From assembly GCA_018894105.1 (NCBI GenBank), contig CM032117.1, forward strand, positions 29,926,501 to 29,990,500: a stretch of 64,000 bases of DNA. The letters are read 5' to 3'. A program made the position numbers and the translations under genes. The DNA is from Jacaranda mimosifolia. Taxonomy: Eukaryota > Streptophyta > Magnoliopsida > Lamiales > Bignoniaceae. Positions 35,016 to 46,789 of the stretch are shown here, in pieces; position 1 is the stretch's first letter; the number at the start of each line of letters is the position of its first letter. The notes beneath the pieces were generated by a model. That model made no database searches and was not told the DNA's origin. It saw only the letters and a program-made list of their open reading frames with translations.

Positions 35016-37268
35016 ACCTTTTATAGTGCCTGGCAAGCTAATTAGATTAGCCTTATATAAGCTATTTCCTTGTAAAACAATCTAGACTGAATGATATTCT
35101 TTATATGGCCATCTTCATCTTATGTTCTTTATTACTTCACTTGCATTTGGATGAAGCCCCTAGATCACTTTTGACTATGGGACTTGGTTCAATGACCATG
35201 GAATAAGTCTCACAAGGTCGTGATCTTAAATCTTCCAAGCCGTAGGATCTTATGAGACAGGGCATCTAAGATCCAGATAGAGTTGTACTAACGATGCATA
35301 AATCCAATAGTTGGATATTGGTGCGCTCTATGAGTGACTGTATGAGATACGGGTGTATGTTAGCTGGTGCTTGTTACAGAATAAGGCATAGAAGACCCTC
35401 TAGAGAATCCACTAGATAGCTGTAGTGGCAAGTCGATAGTGGTTAATTCTCCCTCTTACGCTAGTGCATATTATTAGTCATTTGATTTGAGGATCTATGG
35501 TAACCTTATGTCCGGTCATCATGCTTTGACTCTTCCATGACCACTTAGCGGGTCTTTCGAGTTGAGATTGGATATGAGCTATTTGGCATGGAGGTTTATG
35601 ATATCCAAGATGGAATCCGACTCCTCTCTTCTGTAAAGGGCGAGTGAATCTCCTATGCATTCTATAATGATCGATTCCAAGAAATCCTTGTGCAAGGTGG
35701 TGTGAAAATTTGAAAAAGGGTTTTTCCAAAGGTGAGGTCACACAAAAAAATCAAACATTAAGAATAGAGATATAGTATCAAGGTTATTAGGGAGCTGAAA
35801 AATATCTTGCCTTAGGTCTCTTTCGGGAGATAGGAGAGGAAGGACCGTATTTGCATGGTACTTGTAGAGCTATGATGGTTCTCCTTAATATTCATTTCGG
35901 CCAATTAGTTGGGCTCCATGGGCTTGAGGTTGGACATCGACCATGGAGATTAGGTATTCTTCAATTAATGAGATTAATTAAATTGAGTCAATTAGTTTAA
36001 AAAGAGTTTTAAAGTAAAATGAATATAAGATATTCAAAAGTCACAAAGAGTTGTGAGCCCATGTCCAATGAATAGTAGAACCTATTGGGTCACAAATAAA
36101 AGCCAATTATTTCCAAAATTGGTAGAGCAATTTCCTAAGTATTAGAAAAATCACCCTTTGGTGACCGATTTTCAATGATCCAATTTAACGGTCAATTTTG
36201 GTTTGATTAATTTAAGTGTTAAATTAATCAACTAATTTAAAGAGTTAAATTCGACTAATAATTAAGTAGTTGATTATTTGGTACCATGTTGACCATCAAT
36301 TGGTCAAGTTGACTTAAAGAGCTAAGTTAACTAATTTAAGCTTAAGAGTTGAACTTGTTTGATTTAAGAGTTAAATCAAATGTTAATTAATTAAATTAAA
36401 GTATTTAAGTTAATTAAAGGGAAGAATACCTTTTGGTGGGAAAATTTAAATAAAGTGTTCATTTAAATTAGCATCGTAATTAATTTGGAATTAGATTCCA
36501 AATGTAATTAAAATGCACATGAAATTCAAGTAAGACTTGAATTTGAATTTGCCAACTTGGCATGCCACTTGGGAGGTCATCTTGAGGAAGGTGTGATGCA
36601 AACTAGCATCACACATTCCACCCTCCATTTATAGATATAGAGGGTAACAAATTCAGCCATCACATTACTAAAAGTGTGAGAATTAGATTCTTGCATTCTC
36701 TCCAAAATCCCTCCCCCTCTCCCTCTCCCTCTCCCTCTCCCTCTCCCATGCATTGCATCATGTGTTGAGCTTCGCATTCCTTCTTCTTCCCAACCTGAAA
36801 ATCGGTCTCCTCTACCTCATTTTCTCCTCTCTAACTCCAGCTTCTAGTGAGGGAAAATTGGAAGATTGATTGGTGTGTGGATCTTATCAATAGAGTCAAG
36901 GCACTTGACTTGCTCGGATTTGGAGATCTACTGTAGTAGCTCCAGATTGGTGAATTTTTCTAGAGTGATCATAAGTCTTTTTGCCCCAAATTTTTTATAG
37001 TAGTTTCCTCAGTATGTGGACGTATTCCAAATTTAATTTGGTGATTTTTGGAGCAGTTTACCTGGGGTAAAGGTTACTGCCTTTCCGCTGGACAGTTTCT
37101 GGACCGAGAGGGATAGTTGATTTTGTCCTTGTTTTGAGCTACAAGAGGTAATTCTTCTTCCTAATCTAGATCTATAGCATGATTTGATCCCTGGTTGCTT
37201 GAGTAGCTTAATTATTTTTAAGCTTTTTAAGTTTTGATTTATGGATCCTAATGCGACTCTTGCATTCA
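35016..37268 (+). repeat. 3' LTR of Copia element 2
   Basis: Colinear with the 5' LTR from ATAGTGCC onward and ending in the same TTGCATTCA. The first about eight bases differ (ACCTTTT instead of TGTTGGA), and no polypurine tract precedes it, consistent with a deletion reaching into the LTR tip. A TATA-like run lies near 36627-36640. Confidence 0.9.
36710..36747. repeat. (CTCCCT)n microsatellite in the Copia element 2 3' LTR
   Basis: About six hexanucleotide units, absent from the partner LTR at the equivalent place (32738-32755). Confidence 0.95.
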
Positions 37269-37273
37269 GAAAG

Positions 37274-37420
37274 TATTAAAAGTACTTTCAATTTGTGATT
37301 AAGTTCCTATCAACCTATTTCATAGTTTTAACTCTCTCGTTGGTGTTAATATTTAGCGTTCATTCCTCACTCTTTTGATTAACGAAAATGCCTTCATATT
37401 AATTATTTTCTTTCATTTTT
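37274..37420 (+). repeat. Left terminal repeat region of MULE-3 (continued)
   Basis: Similar by eye to the MULE-1 left terminal repeat, with ATTAAGTTCC, a CAACC.ATTTC-like block, and GAAAATGCCTTCAT further in. Confidence 0.55.
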
Positions 37421-38189
37421 TACTCCCTTTTAGTTCAAACTCTCTCTTTTGTTGTATCCAAAAAAGCTTTTCCTCTCTACCTTTCTCCCTAGCAAACATG
37501 TTAAGGTAGTAATATTTATTTTCTCTTATCGCCAACAATAGTTTCAGTAGGAACCAACCACATATGTCTAGACTCATTTTTCTGCATGTTGTTGTGAGCC
37601 CCATTTTCTGCATTCTGGCAAGGTATAACATCTTGACCCGCAAATAGGGAGAAGAATGAGGTCTAATTTTCTTGAATTTCAACTTTAAAAAGATGTCTTT
37701 AAGTGGGTAAGATGCTTAAATTCAACTACTAGAGAGTTATGTCTACAATTAGGAGCCCTATATCTTTATAATTTATGAAAGTATAAATTTGATGAAGTTG
37801 TACTTTTAGATAAAAAAATAACCTCAAATTAATCCTAAAGTCAATATATTATAGTAACACACTTCCATCAAAAAGTATATGCCACTTGGAACTTTGATGA
37901 TGACTTTTACAATATGGTTAGATTGCATATATACTTGAAAATGGCCATTTTTTATAATAGTTGTCCAGAAAAATGAACCTATTGTTCATGGAAGGCATGT
38001 TAGCTATATCTGTAGATAAATACTTCATATTTTATATTCATATTGGATTATTTCTTCGGTATATTTTTGTTGTGCTACAATTAGTATCTCTTTATTACCT
38101 GTTCAACTTCTTTACTGAAATATTTTATTTGACAGTTCAACGATTCAATGATTAAAACTGCATTTGATCATTTTAGTACTTACGTGCTG

Positions 38190-39000
38190 ACACTGCAAGA
38201 CTTTTATCTGAATTATTCTTCATTTGACTTTGTTATTTATTCTCTTGTAATGAATACCTATTTAGGAGAGAAATATATGAAGATATTGCCTGCATAAGTG
38301 AGTTCCAATATAATATAACTTTTCAAAAGAACATAATGGATGCTTGGAATCATTATATCCATGGAGAACGCCAAATGTACCAGGATGCTAAGGAGATTAG
38401 GATAAAAGTTAAAAATTATGTTATTGTTACTAGCATGATCGACAAAAAGAATCATGGTTATGATGCATGTTCAACAAGAAAAATCTCATAAATTCACAAG
38501 AAAATTATGTCCCAAGAGACGATAGCAACAAAATATATAGTCTTCCATACCTTAAAAGTAGACAAGTTTAGTGTTTGGAGTATTGAGGTGATTGATAATA
38601 ATAAATCATACTCTATAGATTTGCAGAGTTAGAGTTATTTTTGTAGGGCATGGTAAGTTGATAGGATGATGTGCAAACACACTTGTGTAGTTGTGTTTGT
38701 ATTGAATCAATGTCACTTTTAATATATGACTTTACGAACAATACTATCGAGTTGAGATGTATCAACAAGCCTGCAAAGCAATACTTAACCTCGTTCATAA
38801 TCTTGACATGCATATATTACATGCAGAGGGAGAATATATCACTAATGAACATAATTATGACCTCAGTCACGTTGTAGAACATCACAAAGGATCTTATCAC
38901 AAATTGATATCGAGGTTATTAAGTGTAAGCAATGTGGTAGATGGTATAATTATTGTACTTGCAAAGAAGCTACAACTAGCTAGACTAGCTTAGCCTTGAT
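38190..39000 (+). pseudogene. MURA transposase relic of MULE-3 with internal deletion
   Basis: The N-terminal lead (matching 8240-8440 of MULE-1) runs straight into C-terminal sequence at about 38440 (matching 23775 on), so the DNA-binding and catalytic core is gone. The SWIM-like end is recognisable (KSYSIDLQS, VDRMMCKHT, YQQACKAILN). Multiple stops are present. It continues to about 39150 in sequence similar to 24310-24470. Confidence 0.8.
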
Positions 39001-39829
39001 GACATACTTACTTACCATTTTATTCTTTGTTTATGCTTGTATCGTCTTTTGCATTACTTATTTAACCAATATATTATTTGTTTTTATTTTTTGTTAATCA
39101 ACAAAAAGAGGTTATACAAGAAATATAAAATCAGTGAAAGATGGATTAGGCCATGCACATGTACTTAGTTGCTTAGTTTGTTGTTGTTTGAAGGACATAT
39201 TAACTTGAAATATTTGTATTGCACTATATTAACATTTGGTGAATTTATATTACATTATTTGTATTGTATCATTTGTAATATGTGGACACATTATGATATT
39301 CTTTTAATGAGGGAAGGAATCATGAATAGCTGTTATTTTCCCGCTATTGGGAAGATTTGTATCTTCTGCTATTGTCCAGATTTATATAGAAATGGTTATG
39401 AAGATATGTATTACAAGTCGCTAAAATATTCACCATTTCCCAAGGTATATATGGTATCTATATTTATATATGCAGTACTAACCATGAAGATTACAGTATT
39501 AAAATCTATTTATATATGAGAAAGCATTTGGAGCTATTATTTTTCCATGCCAACAAAAAATCTCCTCAGGCATACAGATACATTCACATTATAATAGTTG
39601 GTTGAGGAGTAAAAGTATTTGAACTCAACATGTTTTCAACAATCAGAAAGCTCTATTTGGTACCTTCACACTAGTATAAAGCATCATTGTTGTAGGTTGC
39701 AAATACATCATTGGACATCAATGTTGTAGCACAAATAACTTACATAGTTATATACCATCATAGAACCAACTCTTTATGTTATGATAGTCGAACAAGGATG
39801 AAAATGACTCAAATCAAACACTTATGCGA

Positions 39830-40830
39830 CACTAACTTCTAATGCCATTTTGGAGAGTTTTAGTATCGAATATTAAAAAAGCAGTACTAACTTTTAGCAC
39901 GAGCAATAATTTATCTTCTTGACATGATATAGAATATTGCAACATTATCTTTAATGAGTTTTGTAGCATATTTTGGCACGCTAGATTGGATAAAAAAGCA
40001 TTTCACACGTAGTAAAATATAAAAATCAAGTGTTTTGGTACTAACAGTTTAGAGGAAGCTTGTGCATCAATAATAAACTACTTATATTCCAATAAATCAC
40101 CAAAGTTGATAATACCTTATGCTACGGTAACATATTCCAGTTGTGGTTGGTAAGTTTTAATTCCATTTTGGATGGTTTTAGTACCAAAGATTTAGAAACT
40201 AGTACTAGATATAAATAGATTAATATCCTTTTTTTTTGCTATAATATCAAAATTTGCAACGTCATACTCGATGAGTGTTATGACCTATTTTTCTCACAAT
40301 ATTAGATAAAAAGAAACATTTCAAACTTAGTAAAACACATATTTCATGTTTTTTGCTACTAATGCTTTAAATGAAGCATTTGTACTAATGGTTGGTAACA
40401 AATAAGTATATTACATCATTGAATGTAGTGACCCATCATGCTATTCTAATGTAATACCAACTAGTGTTGTCCGTAGTTGAAACAACCCTACAAGTACGAG
40501 CTCATGTTATGATAATCAAACAAGGGTTAAAATGAGTAAAATTGGACATCTTTGCCACATAACTTTTAATACTATATTTGATAGTTTTATTACCAAATGT
40601 TAAGCATTTAGTAGTATGTTTCAATAGCTAATACTTTATTTTCTTGATATGATATGAATCTTACAATATTATATTTGATGAGTTTTATGGCCTATTTTTG
40701 ATCACTATATTGGATAAAAAGCATTTCACATATAGTGAAATATATAATTTGGGTATTTTTGTACAAAAGGTTTAGAGAAATCATTTGTACGAATGATTGC
40801 TAACAAACTATTTATATTCCAATAAGTTAA
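39830..40830 (+). repeat. Degenerate interspersed repeats of MULE-3
   Basis: About four loose copies of a roughly 300-bp unit with TTTTAGTACCAAANNTT, GATATGATATNNNATNTTGCAAC and GGATAAAAAGCATTTCACA blocks. They are too diverged to set exact unit borders. No coding frame. Confidence 0.6.
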
Positions 40831-40849
40831 TTAACTCAACACTGCAACA

Positions 40850-41860
40850 TTTGTTTGTTCTTCATCCTAATTTAGTGTTCCCCTAAACTTATTGAATAAT
40901 ATTTCTCAATTTCTTATTTTTAGTGCTCATGCCACTATGCAGTTTTCTATTTTTTTTTCCAGCATGAGGACTTATCTACATTATCTTTTATCAAAGTCAC
41001 GGTCATTGTATTGTTCATTCTCATTTCCACAAGCTTTTCAAATCTTTATAACATGTAACAGTGGGATTTAATTGGTGGAATCACGTATTTTGACTAGCTA
41101 TTGAGTTGGTTGCCAATGAATAAGATAACTTATTGTTGGCTCAACTAGGGATCCTTGGAATGTGATATATTTAGTAGGGTGGAAATCTCAAATAGGTCTA
41201 AAATGACCTTCGTCATCTCTCCACTTGAGTGTTTTCTGGGATTTCACTTTGATAGGGACTCTCATAAATTCTAGAGTTCAATGTATCATCTATGCTACTC
41301 ATTCATAAATGTTCCCTTAATCAAACTAGCTATTAAAGATGAGATAATGAGTTTTCAAAAGTAAGGGATTACGTCCTAATAATGCTTTTGTTCAAAGTGT
41401 AAAGTCATAATTTTTCACAAAACATAAGATTAAAGTAGCAACATCTTCATTGATTTGAAGAAGATCAATTTTTGTACATATGAGACACTGATTCAAGCAC
41501 TAAATTTTAGTCATAACTAAAATAACATAAATAAAACAATAACTAAGAGCTAACATGCAGATCACACCAACAACCCAAACTTAACTACTTAAGAGATTGA
41601 TGGGCCAAGTTAAAAGTATTATTTTAGCCCATACTCAAATAGCCCAAATGTATGAAAATAACTCTACAATATTGATTAAGCCCACATGAGGTAAATTGGC
41701 CTAATAAATACTAATATTACCCAATAAATACTCATAATACCTTTGCTAAATAAAAAGGAACCACACAACACTAGAATGGGTTGGATCTGGGTTGCTCAAC
41801 CCAACTCGCGACCTTGATCGATCTTGACTATCAACCCAACTTGGTGGGAAGCACCCAGAT
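40850..41860. other. Spacer, no gene recognised
   Basis: No frame, terminal repeat or RNA gene was recognised. An AAAATGACCTT string at 41199-41209 resembles the inner MULE terminal-repeat block, but no matching outer sequence follows. The part from about 41450 may belong to the Gypsy LTR. Confidence 0.4.
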
Positions 41861-41861
41861 C

Positions 41862-42148
41862 ACGCGACATTAGCTTTCAATTTGGAATGACACACTACTA
41901 TAAATGCCCCATTTTATTTCATTTCTTAGGTATGCGTACATTTTCATTCTCACCTATTCTCTCTTATTGCTTTCTTCCCCACTTCCCCACTTTTATATTG
42001 ACTTGAGTGTTAGAGAGGTCTTGCTGGAACTCTCCCAATGACCCTTAACAACCATTTTTGATTTTAGGCTCTTAGACTCAAGGATATTTGGAAAACTTGT
42101 GATTCGAATTGACCTCGAGCTCGAAAGATCACTCCCGACCCTACATCA
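41862..42148 (+). repeat. Gypsy-like 5' LTR (3' portion)
   Basis: Contains a TATA box (CTATAAATGC near 41899) and ends ...CTACATCA next to the primer-binding site. Confidence 0.7.
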
Positions 42149-42699
42149 ATTGGCATCGTCTGTAGAAAGCTTTTCCTTTTGTCTTTGAGCCTTGTCAAGG
42201 TCTTGCATCATGGTAGAACAACTATAAGAGTAGAAAAACACTCTAGCAGTAGCACCTCCAAAAGTAGCAAGCCCACCAACCTCGCCACCCTTAATCCTTT
42301 CCACCCTCGTGGTGACCTTGAATGAAAGCTCATACAAATATCTTTGGCCTACCTCAATAAGATGAAAGATTGGGGGAGGAATCTACTAGAAGAACATCAA
42401 GCTGAGGTTCCTTCTTTTTCTTTTATAGGACCATTGCACTAAAAGGCACCTAGCCCATACGAACAAGGCAACATTTTTAGATAAAGAGAAATGTTGATTC
42501 TAATCTAGAAAATAGTCTAGAGCAGGTCAGAGAGTTGAAAAGATCTATGAGTAAGTTTTCGCGACCCTTCAAGATCCCATGACAACAAAAGATGCAACAA
42601 GGTCTTTAAGGCTCAACAATCACCAAGGTCACCATAAGAACGATGATATCATTGAACAAGTGGAGCAACTTAGTAAGAGGTTAGAATGAAAAGACAAGC

Positions 42700-43210
42700 T
42701 GCTTGGGGGTGATCTTTGAAGAAAAAAATTCACTGTTCAATGACGAGATACTCACTGGACCCTATCACCAAGGTTTAAGATACCCGACCTGGCGACCTCC
42801 CATAGTATGATGGGAGAAGGACCCACAAGAGCACCTTTTCTCTTTTGAAAATATCATGCAGTTACATGGATAAACTGACGCAATCAACAACAGGACCTTT
42901 ATTACCACTTTATATAGTTGGTCACAAGAATGGTTTACCTTGCAGCCAGTGGGATCAATTTTGACTTATGACTAGCTTTGTAAGAAATTTCTTTTTTCAA
43001 TTTGCCAGCAAAAAAGAGCAAAGAGATCAACTATTCACTAACAAAGTCTTAGAGGTTTTTGATGTCTGAGTAGATATGATGGTTAGTATCCTTATTCATA
43101 GCCTTAAGAAGGGTCCTCTAGCATCAACACTGGCTAAAAAACCCCCAATAGATGTTGAACAACCAATAGAAGTTGTAGAGAGGTATATTCATGATGAGAA
43201 GATCAACCTC
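42700..43210 (+). pseudogene. Gypsy gag relic
   Basis: Reads DEILTGPYHQ, then in shifted frames FSFENIMQLHG, TDAINNRTFITTLYSWSQEWF, LCKKFLFQFASKKEQ and IHDEKINLM. This is the retrotransposon gag (PF03732-type) pattern. Several stops and frameshifts are present. A gag would package element RNA. Confidence 0.8.
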
Positions 43211-43789
43211 ATGAAAGATACATAGTGGAACAGAAGTGTAATAGGATATGAAAGAAAGGATCATAAGATATGTAGGCAGATACAAAATTGAGAAAGATCA
43301 ATCTTAATCTCGATCTTTCAAATCTAAAAGATCCCATACACCTAGTGGGATAAGGGAAAATCTCGATAAAGCAAAACAATAGCGTCAATATTGATCTCGG
43401 TTAAGGAGCTGTGATAATTTTGAAATGAAGAAGGAAAATATGTCATAAGATCAAGAAGAGCTTCGACTCGATTGAGCGGACGACTACTTCATAGTGTAAT
43501 CAATATTATAGCAGGAGGTCATGCAAGAAGAGATTCATTTTCAAAACCTTCAAACTTCTACAAGTTTTATAGACAAAAGGTGAAATAGTACATGTATAGG
43601 GTAGACCAACTCAGGACAGGGAATACACTTAACCTTTTAAAATGTAACTTTTTGACGTAGAAGTTGTATCGATCTGTGGTTGAATTAACTTTTGATTACT
43701 CTTGCCTTCATACATTTTGACTTACTTTGCATATGAATTGCTAATCAATTGATGAGGTCGTAGGATCAACCTTTAGTCTATGTGTAGAG

Positions 43790-44840
43790 CATATCAAGAA
43801 AGAGCTGGTTTGAAGACCAGGACCCAAGTTAATCCGGTATGTAAAAGTCCACACTCAAAGAAGACCTAATTTGAAAAGGAATGGGATCCAAGAAGACCTG
43901 GTTTGAAAAGGACAGGATGCAAGTTAATCTAGTTTCAAAAAGACCATGATTAAAGATGGTCCAAAAGATTGGAATCAAAGAAAACCTGGTTTGAAAAAGA
44001 CCAAGACCCAAGCTAATTTGATCTGAAAAAGACCATGATCAAAGAATTCCTAGTCTGAAAAAGTTTGGGATCAAGGAAGACCTAGTCTTTGCAAGACCCA
44101 AGTTAATCCAGTCTAGAAAAGATTATGATCAAAGAAGATCTAGTATGAAAAAGATTAGGATCAAGGAAGACCTAGTCTGAAAAAGACCAGGACCAAGTTA
44201 ATCTAGTGTAAAAAAGACCATGATCAAAGAAGACCTAGTCTGAAAAAGATTGGGATCAAAGAAGACCTAGTTTGGAAAAGATCAAGAATAAATTAGTATG
44301 GTCTAAAATAGACTATAATCAAAGAAGACCCAGTCTGAGAAAGATTGGCATCAAAGAAGACTTGACCAGGACCCAAGTTCATTAGGTTTGAAAGGTAGGG
44401 ATCAAAAAACAGATTGAAGACTTAATCTGAAAAAGATCAAAATCAAAGAAGACCCCATCTGGAAAAGATAAGGATTGAAGAAGAACTCATCTAAAAGGAC
44501 CAGGATCGAAGGAGAACCCATTTGAGAAAGATTAGGATTGAAGACCTAGTCTCAAAATTGTTGGAATCAAAGAAGACATGGTTTAAAGAAGACCCAATTT
44601 GAAAAAAAATTGAGATCTAGAATGACCTTGTAAAAGACCAAGATCCAAGTTGATATGTTCTTAAAAAGGCCATAACCTCAAAGGTGGATCTGAATGATGT
44701 CGGTTCAAAGATAATCTAGATTCAAGTTAATCCGATCCGAAAGGGATCATGGTCTCAAAGACCAAGCATGAAAAAGAGTGAAGTTAAAAAAGACCCTCCC
44801 AAAAAAGGACCAAGACTTAGAAAAAGAATAAAGCAAACTT
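43790..44840 (+). repeat. Minisatellite of about 30-bp units in the Gypsy-like element
   Basis: More than 25 imperfect copies of GAAGACCTAGTCTGAAAAAG followed by ACCAGGATCAA. Copies vary in length and some are split, so no continuous repeat protein is maintained in any one frame. Confidence 0.88.
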
Positions 44841-45210
44841 TGGTTTATTTCAAGAGATAATGGCGTCGAAAAGAACCTAAAGGCAAGGATGTGACTCAAA
44901 TGAACCATGAAAAATAAACAAAATAAAGCACTTGATCTAAATTATCACAATCTCAATGATAGACTCCAAAGAGAATGAGAAAACCTCATTATGATGTTGC
45001 AGTACCACCATCCCAAGAAAATTCATGTGACAAGCTTGATGAAGGAAATTGAATAAAAAAAGACCCTATACGAGCATTACCAATTGAGTCCAAGATCATC
45101 GTGACCTCGTCTTGATTGAAATGAACAAACAAGAGCCTATACGAGCATTTTTAATGGAGGTATAAGGTCATCATGACCTTAGACCAAAATGAAGATAAAA
45201 AAGACCCTAG

Positions 45211-45467
45211 AGCATTTCCATTAGCTTCCCATTTGGAATGACACACTAGTATAAATACCCCACTTTACTCTATTTCTAAGGTATGCGTATGTATTCATTC
45301 TCACCTATTCTCTGTTATTTCTTTCTACACCTCTCCACCACTTTTATATTGACTTGAGTGTCGGTGGGGCCTCGTTGGGAAGGTAACGACCATGCTTTGA
45401 TTCAGGGTTGAAGATATGTGAACCGGATTGACCTCGTGCTAAGATGATCACTCTTGACTCCACATGA
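45211..45467 (+). repeat. Gypsy-like 3' LTR (3' portion)
   Basis: Matches 41862-42148 at perhaps 75% by eye, including the TATA box and the ATTGACCTCG block before the end. Confidence 0.7.
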
Positions 45468-46625
45468 AGGATATATTATCCTCAAAGTAAAGAAAGAAGT
45501 CACTAACATGACCTAAGAAAACAAGAAATAAAAAGAACAAAAAAAATACAAAAATAATAGACACCAATATGAAAAATGACAAAAATAGGAAAATAAAAAA
45601 GGAAATGTAGAAAAATACTTCACAATCAATCCCAATGTCGTAATCCTACTCCACTTTTTGGGGTAAATCTACAGTAGGAGAATCAGAGTGTGACAAAGAT
45701 AGTTTGTGCTGATGGTGAGAGATAGTGAGCCGTAGAGTGAGAAATGAGCATGGTGGTGCTCTTTTCTAAGAAAGAGAACGTATGGTTAGTAGATTTATTA
45801 GATATAAGGAGAAAAGGATGTAGAGAGAGGGAGAAAATGGTGTTGGACTTTTTCTTTTGAAAATTATGACAGATTACACCTTTTAATTCTTTTTCCAAAA
45901 GTTCTTGTGTTCCCCAGGCTACGTATGCTCCCGCATAGAGGATACTGCCTCTAGTTTTTTGTATTTGCTTTTTGCATAAGGGTGCAAGTTGCTCGTGCCC
46001 CGACGCGCAAGTTATTGCCTCCGACCCCCTTTTTTTTTCTCCTTTTACACTAGAGCAAACTATTTGCACCTTGACGCACGACACCTTTATTTTTGTTTTC
46101 TTCATCAGTTTTTTTGCTCATTTTGCATCTTGGAAAGTAACACGAAATAAACATATAAAAAAGGGACAAAATAACTAAAAAAAATTGAAATCAAAAGCAA
46201 TTAAAACTTGGATTGCCACCCAAGAAGCGTCTGATTAATAGTCTTTAGCTTGACTTTTTGGGCTTTAATTGATATTGGTTAAGGTGGTTGTGGATCGTTC
46301 CACGATTAAAATCGCCTTTCTAGTAGTGTTTGATCTTCTATTTGTTCGCCTTAATTTGACTACTTGGATTCACTTCTTCCAACTCCATTTCTCCATGTTG
46401 TTAAAGTAAATGGCCCTGACCATCGTGACTTTAGCTTTCCCAGTAATAAGATAAATTGAAAGTAGAAAAGTAGGGCCTATTAACCCTACTCAAAGTAGTG
46501 TTTCACAATTTTTTGATCATTTCGATTTTTAATCTTTTCCTCATATGGCTTGGCATCTCTTAAACATGGAAAAAGGTAAAAGATACATTTGAATGTAAGG
46601 CGGTCTTGAGCAGTATTAGCTCAAA

Positions 46626-46626
<1 letters not shown>

Positions 46627-46664
<38 letters not shown>

Positions 46665-46702
46665 TCCTCATTTTTTTGTCTCTCTTTTTCTCTCGATGCC
46701 CC

Positions 46703-46741
<39 letters not shown>

Positions 46742-46752
46742 CTCCTCACTTT

Positions 46753-46788
<36 letters not shown>
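46627..46788. repeat. Three (CT)n microsatellites with a duplicated spacer
   Basis: CT runs at 46627-46659, 46706-46738 and 46755-46788. They are separated by CATCATTCCTCATTTTTTTGTC and CATCACTCCTCACTTTTCTGTC, so the block arose partly by duplication of a run plus spacer. Confidence 0.95.

Positions 46789-46789
<1 letters not shown>

Larger units (their letters stand above)
31033..37268 (+). mobile_element. Copia element 2: two LTRs, no gag-pol, perfect target duplication
   Basis: LTRs at 31033-33294 and 35016-37268 enclose a 1.7-kb non-coding internal region with a primer-binding site. It is flanked by a perfect 5-bp duplication GAAAG (31028-31032 and 37269-37273). The internal region matches only the leader of element 1 and ends at a junction directly into the second LTR, so it is a deletion derivative that would depend on proteins made elsewhere. 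Confidence 0.93.
31024..41000 (+). mobile_element. MULE-3: third, internally deleted MULE related to MULE-1 (right end not found)
   Basis: If Copia element 2 is removed, the sequence GGTAGAAAG (31024-31032) joins TATTAAAAGTACTTTC (37274 on). This gives a terminal repeat like that of MULE-1 (ACTTTCAATTTGTGATTAAGTTCC versus TTCACTTTGGATTAAGTTCC, inner AAAATGCCTT). A MURA relic lies at 38190-39000. No right terminal repeat or target duplication was found, so the right limit is a guess. Confidence 0.55.
41862..45467 (+). mobile_element. Gypsy-like non-autonomous element relic
   Basis: Two related LTR segments (41862-42148 and 45211-45467) share GGAATGACACACTA.TATAAAT, GGTATGCGTA, TTTATATTGACTTGAGTGT and an ACATCA/ACATGA end. 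A primer-binding-like TGGCATCGTCTGTAG begins two bases after the first LTR (42151). A gag relic lies inside; no protease, RT or integrase was found. The 5' limits of the LTRs could not be set. Confidence 0.72.

Noticed and set aside
41150..41260. Left terminal repeat of a further MULE (AAAATGACCTT)
   Set aside because: Only one 11-base block is shared. The outer terminal sequence and a partner repeat are missing.
43790..44840. Regular short repeats resembling a CRISPR array
   Set aside because: The repeat units are imperfect, have no constant-length unique spacers, lie in plant nuclear DNA inside a retroelement and lack any cas genes. It is a minisatellite.
45683..46105. 140-codon minus-strand frame as a gene
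   Set aside because: No recognisable domain, irregular composition and no splice or promoter context. It lies in repeat-rich spacer.
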